A DNA stretch of 23,818 bases from Domibacillus sp. (GTDB lineage Bacteria > Bacillota > Bacilli > Bacillales > Domibacillaceae). This document shows, one piece after another, positions 16,295-21,354 of the stretch. Every line of letters begins with the position of its first letter. Within the stretch, counting starts at the first letter, position 1. The notes beneath the pieces were generated by a model that worked only from the letters and a program-made list of their open reading frames with translations, was not told the DNA's origin and did not search any database. The DNA lies in assembly GCA_031177795.1 (NCBI GenBank), contig JAPSKG010000004.1, forward strand, positions 1 through 23,818, read 5' to 3'. The translations under genes were made by a program, and so were the position numbers.

Positions 16295-16334
16295 CGCGCG
16301 CCTTCAATTTAAGAAGGTGCGCGCTCATTTTTCA
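16295..16334 (+). terminator. Terminator-like hairpin between udk and greA
   Basis: CGCGCGCCTTC (16295-16305) pairs with GAAGGTGCGCG (16313-16323), 11 pairs with one G-T, loop AATTTAA. The T5 run starts four bases after the stem, so termination may be incomplete. The greA ribosome site begins only 28 bases past the stem. Confidence 0.8.
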
Positions 16335-16367
16335 GTGCTTTTTTGAATATTAAAGGAGTGGAGAAAG

Positions 16368-16844
16368 TTGTCGAATGAAAAAGTGTACCCGATGACACGG
16401 GAAGGAAAAGAAAAACTAGAACAAGAACTGGAACATTTAAAATCAGTAAAACGAAAAGAAGTTGTAGAACGTATTAAAATTGCGCGCAGCTTCGGCGACC
16501 TGTCAGAGAACTCTGAGTATGACTCAGCAAAAGAAGAACAGGCGTTTGTGGAAGGCCGTATTGGCACAATCGAGACAATGATCCGCAATGCGAAGATTAT
16601 TGAAGAAAGCGAAATGAATTCAGATGAAGTATCGCTTGGAAAAACGGTTACATTCATTGAACTTCCTGATGGTGAAGAAGAAAGCTACACAATTGTAGGA
16701 AGTGCTGAAGCAGATCCGTTTGAAGGGAAAATTTCAAATGATTCCCCCATTGCAAAAAGCATGCTTGGAAAACGTGTCGGAGATAAGGTGATTGTTCAAA
16801 CACCTGCTGGCGAAATGAATGTTAAAATTATTTCAATCAGCTAA
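16368..16844 (+). CDS. greA: Transcription elongation factor GreA
   Basis: Rescues backtracked RNA polymerase by stimulating transcript cleavage through its secondary channel. 158 residues (B. subtilis 157). The N-terminal coiled coil has REGKEKLEQELEHLK and the acidic tip GDLSENSEYDSAKEEQAF; the C-terminal FKBP-like domain has VGSAEADPFEGKISNDSPI. TTG start at 16368 with AAAGGAG nine bases upstream; the product MSNEKVYPMT lines up with the B. subtilis N-terminus. Any greA transcript has to pass the hairpin at 16295-16323, since there is no room for a promoter after it. Confidence 0.96.
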   Translation: MSNEKVYPMTREGKEKLEQELEHLKSVKRKEVVERIKIARSFGDLSENSEYDSAKEEQAFVEGRIGTIETMIRNAKIIEESEMNSDEVSLGKTVTFIELPDGEEESYTIVGSAEADPFEGKISNDSPIAKSMLGKRVGDKVIVQTPAGEMNVKIISIS

Positions 16845-16846
16845 AT

Positions 16847-16884
16847 AAAAAAGCGCTTAAGGCAAAAGCCTTTTGCGCTTTTTT
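16847..16884 (+). terminator. Intrinsic terminator after greA
   Basis: AAAAAAGCGC (16847-16856) pairs with GCGCTTTTTT (16875-16884); inside, AAGGC pairs with GCCTT across a TT/TT mismatch, loop AAAA. The A-tract/T-tract symmetry could make it work both ways. Confidence 0.92.
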
Positions 16885-16915
16885 ACGTAAATTCTTTTAT
16901 CCTGCGAACAAGACA

Positions 16916-16924
16916 TGTTAAAAT
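16916..16924 (+). promoter_or_regulatory. Putative extended -10 promoter of yrrS
   Basis: TGT plus TAAAAT (16919-16924), 25 bases before the yrrS start, after the greA terminator. No clear -35. Confidence 0.5.
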
Positions 16925-16949
16925 GGAAGCGGAATAAGGAGGAGAAAAA

Positions 16950-17588
16950 ATGGACCAATCGTCGCGTGCTGAACGCAAGATAAAGCGGAGAAAAACAAAC
17001 CGCATTTTAAATACAGCCATCGCGGTTGTTTTGCTGCTTATTGTTATTGTTGGATTCACTATTTTTGCAGGCGGAAATGAGGAAGAACCGGCGGCGCCGG
17101 AAGAAACACAATCTCCGCAGCAAGAACAACTAGCGGATAAAACAACTGATGATGAAGAAACAACAAATGAACAGTCAGCTGAAACAGCAACGCCTTCTGA
17201 AGATCAAGAAGATGGAGAAGATCAAGAAGAAGTGGAAAAAGAATTAGTTGTAAAAGAAAGTACAGAACCAAACGTTGAACAGGAAATTATTGATCCGAAT
17301 TGGGAAAGCATTGGCACAACACAATCTGGCCAGCATGTAAATTCTTACGAAATTGGTTCAGAAGACTGGCAGGAAAAAGAGCAAGCGCTCGCTTATGCGA
17401 CGGGTATTGCTCCTGATAACATGACTGTTTGGTTTATAAGCGGAAATGGTCCTGAAGGGGCAATAGGCACTGTATCGCCTAAGTCCGACCCAAAAGAAGC
17501 TTATCGCGTATTTATTGAATGGGTAGAAGGCGAAGGCTGGAAACCGACTAAAGTACAAAAGTTAAAAGAAAATGACAAAGGCCGTTAA
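16950..17588 (+). CDS. yrrS: DUF1510 membrane-anchored protein (YrrS type)
   Basis: 212-residue protein: basic N-terminus (RKIKRRKTNR), one membrane segment (about 20-41, LNTAIAVVLLLIVIVGFTIFA), then an acidic, low-complexity Glu/Gln/Thr linker (about 43-110), then a compact C-terminal DUF1510 domain (about 115-205: NWESIGTTQSGQHVNSYEIGSEDW... ending in WVEGEGWKP). Expected to sit in the membrane with the domain outside. In B. subtilis yrrS belongs to a sigma-E sporulation unit with the penicillin-binding protein gene pbpI; no pbpI is seen beside it here. ATG with AAGGAGGAG. Function unknown. Confidence 0.88.
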   Translation: MDQSSRAERKIKRRKTNRILNTAIAVVLLLIVIVGFTIFAGGNEEEPAAPEETQSPQQEQLADKTTDDEETTNEQSAETATPSEDQEDGEDQEEVEKELVVKESTEPNVEQEIIDPNWESIGTTQSGQHVNSYEIGSEDWQEKEQALAYATGIAPDNMTVWFISGNGPEGAIGTVSPKSDPKEAYRVFIEWVEGEGWKPTKVQKLKENDKGR

Positions 17589-17591
17589 CAT

Positions 17592-17616
17592 CCCGCTAAG
17601 CCGGCGGGTTTTTTTT
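17592..17616 (+). terminator. Intrinsic terminator between yrrS and mtnN
   Basis: CCCGCT (17592-17597) pairs with GGCGGG (17603-17608), six pairs with one G-T, loop AAGCC, followed by eight T. It ends only about 15 bases before the mtnN ribosome site, leaving no room for an mtnN promoter downstream. Confidence 0.85.
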
Positions 17617-17644
17617 ACGGCAGTAAAACAAAGGAGCGTTTTAA

Positions 17645-18346
17645 ATGAAAGCAGCAATTATTGGTGCAATGGAAGAAGAAGTAACTATTTTACGTGACAA
17701 ACTAGAAAACAAAACAACAACAACAATAGCAGGCAGTGAATTTACAACAGGGATGCTGCATGGGATTGATGTAGTATTGCTTCGTTCTGGCATTGGAAAA
17801 GTAAATGCAGCGATGACAACAGCTGTGCTTATTCACGAATTTAAGCCTGATGTCATTATTAACACCGGCTCAGCAGGTGGCCTTTCGCCTGACTTACAGG
17901 TAGGAGATGTAGTCATTTCTTCAGAAGTACGGCATCACGATGTGGATGTTACGGCTTTCGGATACGAATATGGGCAAGTACCACAGCTTCCTGCAGCATT
18001 TCAAGCGGATGAACATCTTGTAGGGCTAGCCCTAAATGCTGTTCAAGAAAATGATGAAATAAGAACGGTAAAGGGCCTAATTGCAACAGGGGATTCATTT
18101 ATGAACGATCCAGTGCGTGTTCAAGAAATTGCCGGAAAGTTTAATGGTCTTCAAGCTGTTGAGATGGAAGCGGCAGCAATCGCGCAAGTGGCTCATCAAT
18201 TTAACGTTCCATTTGTTATTATTCGATCATTATCTGATATTGCCGGTAAAGAATCTAATATTTCGTTTGAACAATTCTTGCCAAAAGCAGGTCTTCATTC
18301 TGCCAATTTAGTTATGCAAATAGTAGCGCAACTTGGAAAAAGTTAA
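17645..18346 (+). CDS. mtnN: 5'-methylthioadenosine/S-adenosylhomocysteine nucleosidase
   Basis: Hydrolyses MTA and SAH (and 5'-deoxyadenosine), recycling products of SAM-dependent reactions such as the tRNA methylation by TrmR upstream. 233 residues. Catalytic and substrate residues are in place: E12 in GAMEEEV, NTGSAGGL (73-80) for the phosphate-like site, AVEMEAAAIAQ with E175 binding ribose, and D198 in SLSDIAG. ATG with AAAGGAG nine bases upstream. In B. subtilis mtnN lies in a CymR-repressed operon with yrrT-mccA-mccB; none of those is next to it here. Confidence 0.96.
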   Translation: MKAAIIGAMEEEVTILRDKLENKTTTTIAGSEFTTGMLHGIDVVLLRSGIGKVNAAMTTAVLIHEFKPDVIINTGSAGGLSPDLQVGDVVISSEVRHHDVDVTAFGYEYGQVPQLPAAFQADEHLVGLALNAVQENDEIRTVKGLIATGDSFMNDPVRVQEIAGKFNGLQAVEMEAAAIAQVAHQFNVPFVIIRSLSDIAGKESNISFEQFLPKAGLHSANLVMQIVAQLGKS

Positions 18347-18355
18347 GAAATTAAT

Positions 18356-18383
18356 ACCAAACTTTAAATTTTATGATAAAGTA
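18356..18383 (+). promoter_or_regulatory. Candidate sigma-K-type promoter of the 23-codon ORF
   Basis: AC at 18356-18357 followed after 17 bases by GATAAAGTA (18375-18383). The sigma-K consensus is AC, 16-17 bases, CATAnnnTA; only the first C of the -10 differs. The -10 overlaps an ACTTTA/TAAAGT inverted repeat (18361-18366, 18377-18382). The motif is short, so chance is possible. Confidence 0.4.
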
Positions 18384-18424
18384 AAGGGAACGAATAAAGT
18401 GGATTCAAAGGGGTGTTTTCACAA

Positions 18425-18496
18425 ATGGTAATGATGATTATGGGTTTGCTTTTGGCAACCGTAACAGGTGTTATGATCTCTTTATCAATCGATTGA
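18425..18496 (+). CDS. 23-residue hydrophobic peptide, convergent with sigK
   Basis: Unrecognised short ORF: MVMMIMGLLLATVTGVMISLSID. Support is positional: a good ribosome site, AAAGGGGTG (18407-18415), nine bases before the ATG; a possible sigma-K promoter upstream; and a strong intrinsic terminator 21 bases downstream (18517-18543). Residues 2-20 form one hydrophobic helix able to span the membrane, rich in Met, ending in a short polar SID tail. The last 12 bases overlap the sigK 3' end. It could be a small sporulation membrane peptide; no family is claimed. It lies 78 bases after mtnN with no terminator between, so it could also be read from mtnN. Confidence 0.5.
   Translation: MVMMIMGLLLATVTGVMISLSID
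18485..18496. repeat. 12-bp palindrome shared by two convergent stop regions
   Basis: TCAATCGATTGA is perfectly self-complementary. On the + strand it ends the 23-codon ORF and on the - strand it ends sigK; both read Ser-Ile-Asp-stop. Confidence 0.9.
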
Positions 18497-19243
18497 GGAA
18501 AAACGATTATTCGGGTGCTCCAAATCTTTTGGAGCTTTTTTTTGTTTAGCTTGAAGCCTTTTAAATTCCTGCATCATCTTAGCAAGAGCCCGTTTTTCAA
18601 TTCGTGATACATAACTGCGCGAGATGTTCATGACAGCTGCGATTTCCCTTTGGGTTTGATCGCGTTCGTTGCCGAGACCATAGCGTGCAGCAATAACAGA
18701 TAACTCTCGTTCATCCAATACAGATAAACAGCTTTTCATTTGCTCAATATCCATTTCAAGGGAAAGGCGGCCTGCCACATCTTCGTCTTCTGTTTTTAGC
18801 AAATCAAGTAAGCTGATTTCATTTCCTTCTTTGTCACGTCCAACAGGGTCGTATAGAGATACATCTTTTTTGGTTTTCTTTAAAGAACGAAAGTGCATTA
18901 AAATTTCGTTTTCTATGCACCGGGCTGCATAGGTAGCAAGTTTTGTTCCTTTTTTGCCCGAATAGCTTTCGATTCCTTTTATTAATCCGATTGTCCCGAT
19001 TGAAATAAGGTCTTCTGTATCATCGTGGGTTTTTTCAAACTTTTTGACAATATGGGCAACCAGGCGAAGATTATGTTCGATTAGCTTTGCACGTGCTTCG
19101 CGGTCACCTTTTTCATGTAAAGCAAGATATTTTTTTTCTTCTTCGGCTGAAAGAGGCTGTGGAAACGCGTTATGCTTTACATAGGATACGAAAAAAACCG
19201 CTTCTTTTAACAAAAAAGAGAGAGCGGCTGCAAGTTCAATCAT
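18485..19243 (-). CDS. sigK: RNA polymerase sporulation sigma factor pro-sigma-K, uninterrupted
   Basis: Last mother-cell sigma factor of sporulation, made as a membrane-bound proprotein and released by the SpoIVFB protease. 252 residues from ATG 19243, with AAAGGAGGG just upstream (19250-19258). The hydrophobic pro-sequence (1-20) and the FFVS-YVKHNAFPQPL site are kept, so cleavage is expected between S20 and Y21 as in B. subtilis. Region 2 includes HNLRLVAHIVKKFE, DLISIGTIGLIKGIESY and GTKLATYAARCIENEILMH; region 4 includes TQREIAAVMNISRSYVSRIEKRAL. There is no skin-type insertion. The tail (about 235-252, KKAPKDLEHPNNRFSSID) is longer than in B. subtilis (about 241 residues in all), and its DNA contains the terminator of the opposing gene. 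Confidence 0.96.
   Translation of the reverse strand: MIELAAALSFLLKEAVFFVSYVKHNAFPQPLSAEEEKKYLALHEKGDREARAKLIEHNLRLVAHIVKKFEKTHDDTEDLISIGTIGLIKGIESYSGKKGTKLATYAARCIENEILMHFRSLKKTKKDVSLYDPVGRDKEGNEISLLDLLKTEDEDVAGRLSLEMDIEQMKSCLSVLDERELSVIAARYGLGNERDQTQREIAAVMNISRSYVSRIEKRALAKMMQEFKRLQAKQKKAPKDLEHPNNRFSSID
18517..18543 (+). terminator. Intrinsic terminator for the + strand, inside the sigK coding tail
   Basis: Perfect 8-bp stem, GCTCCAAA (18517-18524) with TTTGGAGC (18528-18535), loop TCT, followed by eight T. On the - strand no T-run follows the stem, so it should stop only rightward transcripts. It codes for part of the C-terminal tail of SigK. Confidence 0.9.
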
Positions 19244-19248
19244 GATGA

Positions 19249-19282
19249 TCCCTCCTTTTATAAACATTTTATTCAGGAGGGA
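19249..19282 (-). repeat. Inverted repeat able to sequester the sigK ribosome binding site
   Basis: On the - strand TCCCTCCT (19282-19275) is a perfect 8-bp partner of AGGAGGGA (19256-19249), which is the sigK Shine-Dalgarno. Inside, ATAAA (19272-19268) can pair with TTTAT (19264-19260) around an ATG loop. No T-run follows, so it is not an intrinsic terminator. Confidence 0.75.
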
Positions 19283-19293
19283 ACTGTCTATTC
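19266..19293 (-). promoter_or_regulatory. Candidate sigma-E-type promoter of sigK
   Basis: On the - strand GAATAGA (19293-19287) fits the sigma-E -35 (KMATAWW) at six of seven positions. After 13 bases comes AATAAAAT (19273-19266), six of eight against CATACAMT. The predicted start, near 19259, gives a leader of about 16 bases beginning inside the inverted repeat and just before the Shine-Dalgarno. In B. subtilis sigK is transcribed by sigma-E and then sigma-K. The sda stop codon overlaps the -35. Confidence 0.45.
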
Positions 19294-19431
19294 CTTTCTT
19301 AATGCTTTTTGTGTGCTCATCGCACGCCGTTTTATTTCCTGCTCCATCAGAGCGATAAAATCATCGTTCAATTTTAACTTCGTTGCTTTTTCATAGGAAG
19401 ATAAAAGTAGTTGGTCGGATAAGGTGTGCAT
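19288..19431 (-). CDS. sda: Sporulation checkpoint inhibitor Sda
   Basis: 47-residue helical-hairpin peptide that in B. subtilis binds KinA and blocks the phosphorelay when replication is disturbed. The product begins MHTLSDQLLLSSYEKATKLK and continues NDDFIALMEQEIKRR; this matches the remembered B. subtilis Sda (MRKLSDELLIESYFKATEM..., DFIELIENEIKRR) almost position by position. The ATG at 19431 gives the matching N-terminus; an ATG two codons upstream (19437) is closer to the GGAG at 19445-19442 and cannot be excluded. The C-terminal MSTQKALRKE diverges. It lies 44 bases upstream of sigK on the same strand and downstream of DnaA-box-like sites, as expected for a DnaA-controlled gene. Confidence 0.9.
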   Translation of the reverse strand: MHTLSDQLLLSSYEKATKLKLNDDFIALMEQEIKRRAMSTQKALRKE

Positions 19432-19472
19432 CGTCATTCAACTCCGTAAATGTAATGATATTCCTTGTATTT

Positions 19473-19501
19473 AGTTTACCAAATAAATACACCAAGAACA
19501 A
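19473..19501 (-). promoter_or_regulatory. Putative sda promoter
   Basis: On the - strand TTGTTC (19501-19496), 17-base spacer, TAAACT (19478-19473). A shifted reading, TTGGTG with TAAATA 16 bases later, is also possible. The -35 is the right half of the GAAC-N4-GTTC palindrome. Confidence 0.45.
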
Positions 19502-19508
19502 TTGTTCC
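19495..19508. promoter_or_regulatory. LexA/DinR-like palindrome over the sda -35
   Basis: AGAACAATTGTTCC contains a perfect 12-bp palindrome GAAC-AATT-GTTC. Against the B. subtilis SOS consensus CGAACRNRYGTTYC it matches 12 of 14 positions (mismatches at 1 and 8). Its position over the putative -35 fits an operator. Confidence 0.4.
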
Positions 19509-19509
19509 T

Positions 19510-19518
19510 TTTTCCACA
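19510..19518 (+). promoter_or_regulatory. DnaA-box-like site 1
   Basis: TTTTCCACA, one mismatch from TTATCCACA, just upstream of the putative sda -35. Confidence 0.55.
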
Positions 19519-19524
19519 GGTTCT

Positions 19525-19533
19525 CGTGGATAA
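19525..19533 (-). promoter_or_regulatory. DnaA-box-like site 2
   Basis: Reads TTATCCACG on the - strand, one mismatch from TTATCCACA; six bases from site 1 in opposite orientation. Confidence 0.6.
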
Positions 19534-19588
19534 GTAGGAGGAGTGAAGGGGATAAAGTGGTTAAACCCTTTTAAAATCTATGTGTATT

Positions 19589-19597
19589 TGTGTATAA
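19589..19597 (-). promoter_or_regulatory. DnaA-box-like site 3
   Basis: Reads TTATACACA on the - strand, one mismatch from TTATCCACA and fitting the relaxed TTATNCACA form; two bases from site 4, opposite orientation. Confidence 0.6.
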
Positions 19598-19599
19598 AG

Positions 19600-19608
19600 T
19601 TATCCACA
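19600..19608 (+). promoter_or_regulatory. DnaA box 4 (perfect consensus)
   Basis: Perfect TTATCCACA. With the three sites to its left it makes a cluster of four within 99 bases in the sda-yqeG divergent gap. Confidence 0.8.
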
Positions 19609-19656
19609 AAACAAAAATGCGAAAAATGTCGAGAAGTTTTTGGACTTATTATTATT

Positions 19657-19685
19657 TTGTCACATACGAAAAAATCGGCTATGAT
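19657..19685 (+). promoter_or_regulatory. Sigma-A-type promoter of the yqeG operon
   Basis: TTGTCA (19657-19662), 17-base spacer, TATGAT (19680-19685), followed 33 bases later by the yqeG start with GAGGTG at 19707-19712. Confidence 0.75.
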
Positions 19686-19718
19686 AGGAGCAGCAGATTA
19701 AAATTAGAGGTGTACATT

Positions 19719-20240
19719 GTGCTGAAATTATTTTTGCCTAACGAACAAGTGAAAAGTATTCTGGAAATTAAACCGGAACATTTAAAACAAAAAGGGATAA
19801 AAGCGGTTATTACAGACTTAGACAATACACTTGTAGCGTGGGATCGCCCCGATGCCACGCCAGAGCTTTTAATATGGTTTAAAAAAATGCGTGATGCAGG
19901 CATTAAGGTGCTTATCGTTTCAAATAATAACAAAAAGCGTGTTAGTACGTTTTCAACCCCATTGGACCTTCCTTATATTTTTGAAGCGCGAAAACCAATG
20001 GGACGCGCTTTTAGAAAAGCCATTAAACTGTTAAATGTGAAAAAACATGAAACAGTGGTTATTGGCGACCAGCTTTTAACAGATGTGTTTGGCGGAAACC
20101 GAAGCGGCATTTACACAATATTAGTTATTCCAATAGCTGCGACAGATGGATTTTGGACGCGTATTAACCGCAAGGTGGAACGCAGGTTAATGTCTTTTTT
20201 CCGCCGCAAAGGGATGATCGAATGGGAGGAACCAAAATGA
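19719..20240 (+). CDS. yqeG: YqeG family HAD-IIIA phosphatase
   Basis: 173-residue haloacid-dehalogenase phosphatase. Motif I is DLDNT with D33 (nucleophile) and D35; motif II VSNN (S68); K92 in ARKPMG for motif III; motif IV GDQLLTD with D117 and D122. Relatives in yeast mitochondria (Gep4) and plants dephosphorylate phosphatidylglycerophosphate; that activity is possible but not shown by the sequence. The start is GTG 19719, giving MLKLFLPNEQ, which matches the remembered B. subtilis N-terminus, with GAGG eight bases upstream; the longer open frame beginning at 19590 lies before the promoter. First gene of the operon; overlaps yqeH by four bases. Confidence 0.92.
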   Translation: MLKLFLPNEQVKSILEIKPEHLKQKGIKAVITDLDNTLVAWDRPDATPELLIWFKKMRDAGIKVLIVSNNNKKRVSTFSTPLDLPYIFEARKPMGRAFRKAIKLLNVKKHETVVIGDQLLTDVFGGNRSGIYTILVIPIAATDGFWTRINRKVERRLMSFFRRKGMIEWEEPK

Positions 20241-21337
20241 TGAATGAAAAAATAAGCTGTGAGGGATGCGGCGTTGTTGTACAAACAACTGATCCGGAAG
20301 GTCTTGGTTACGCACCGCCTGCAGCATTAGAAAAAGAAACAATTGTCTGCAAAAGATGTTTTCGATTAAAGCATTATAATGAAGTGCAAGATGTTGAACT
20401 TACAGATGATGACTTTTTAAAAATTTTAAATACAATTGGTGAGACAGATTCCTTAATAGTTAAAATCGTTGATATTTTTGATTTTAACGGCAGCTGGCTG
20501 CCCGGAATTCAGCGGTTTGCAGGAAAAAACCCGGTATTGTTAATTGGAAACAAGTCAGACTTGCTTCCAAAGTCTGTGAAAAAAGAAAAAGTCATTCACT
20601 GGATGCGGCATGAAGCCAGCCAGCTTGGGCTAAAACCAATTGATGTTTTGCTTACTAGCGCAGCGCAAGGCAAAGCCGTGCGTGACGCTGCTGATGCTAT
20701 TGAACATTACCGAAACGGTAAAGATGTATATGTGGTGGGTTGCACGAATGTTGGAAAATCAACGTTTATTAATCGGATTATCCAGGAGGTTTCTGGCGAA
20801 GGAGATATTATTACTACTTCTCATTTTCCGGGTACAACATTGGACATGATTGAAATTCCGTTATCGGATGGCCATATGCTGGTCGATACGCCGGGAATCA
20901 TTAATCATCATCAAATGGCCCATTTTGTAGACAAAGAAACGTTAAAAGTACTGTTGCCGAAAAAAGAAATCAAACCGAAAGTTTTCCAGCTGAATGATGA
21001 ACAAACTCTGTTTTTTGGCGGCTTGGCGCGGTTCGACTATATTAGCGGAGGCCGGCGGTCTTTTATCTGCCATGTTTCGAATGAAATTGGCATTCATCGA
21101 ACGAAACTAGAGAAAGCTGATGACTTATATGCTGAACATGCAGGAGAGCTGCTTCATCCGGCAGGGAAAAATGGAGAAGCGCTCGAGCTTGTCCGTCAGG
21201 AATGGACAATTAAAGAAGCAAAAACAGATCTTGTTTTTTCAGGTCTTGGCTGGATTACTATCAATGAACCAGGAGCAAAAGTGGCCGCATATGTTCCAAA
21301 AGGAGCTGCAGTTACGCTTCGCAAGTCGTTAATTTAA
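20237..21337 (+). CDS. yqeH: Ribosome biogenesis GTPase YqeH
   Basis: Circularly permuted GTPase needed for 30S subunit assembly. 366 residues. The N-terminal zinc finger has C8/C11 and C38/C41 (CEGCG...CKRCF). GTPase motifs come in permuted order: G4 NKSD (105-108), G5 TSA (140-142), then G1 GCTNVGKS (168-175), G2 around FPGTT, G3 DTPG (217-220). A C-terminal RNA-binding domain follows. ATG 20237 is taken because GGGAGGA lies seven bases before it; the in-frame ATG at 20222 has no site, and an ATG also follows at once at 20240. Its start overlaps the yqeG stop. Confidence 0.96.
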   Translation: MMNEKISCEGCGVVVQTTDPEGLGYAPPAALEKETIVCKRCFRLKHYNEVQDVELTDDDFLKILNTIGETDSLIVKIVDIFDFNGSWLPGIQRFAGKNPVLLIGNKSDLLPKSVKKEKVIHWMRHEASQLGLKPIDVLLTSAAQGKAVRDAADAIEHYRNGKDVYVVGCTNVGKSTFINRIIQEVSGEGDIITTSHFPGTTLDMIEIPLSDGHMLVDTPGIINHHQMAHFVDKETLKVLLPKKEIKPKVFQLNDEQTLFFGGLARFDYISGGRRSFICHVSNEIGIHRTKLEKADDLYAEHAGELLHPAGKNGEALELVRQEWTIKEAKTDLVFSGLGWITINEPGAKVAAYVPKGAAVTLRKSLI

Positions 21338-21354
21338 AGGCAGGGAAGTTGGAG

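Noticed and set aside
19249..19282. sda-sigK inverted repeat as an sda terminator
   Set aside because: The stem is followed by the sigK start, with no T-run.
19383..19574. + strand open frame (63 codons) opposite sda
   Set aside because: No ribosome site; sda on the other strand has family-level similarity.
19590..19718. N-terminal extension of yqeG from ATG 19590
   Set aside because: It would start before the promoter and cross a DnaA box; GTG 19719 has a ribosome site and matches the family N-terminus.
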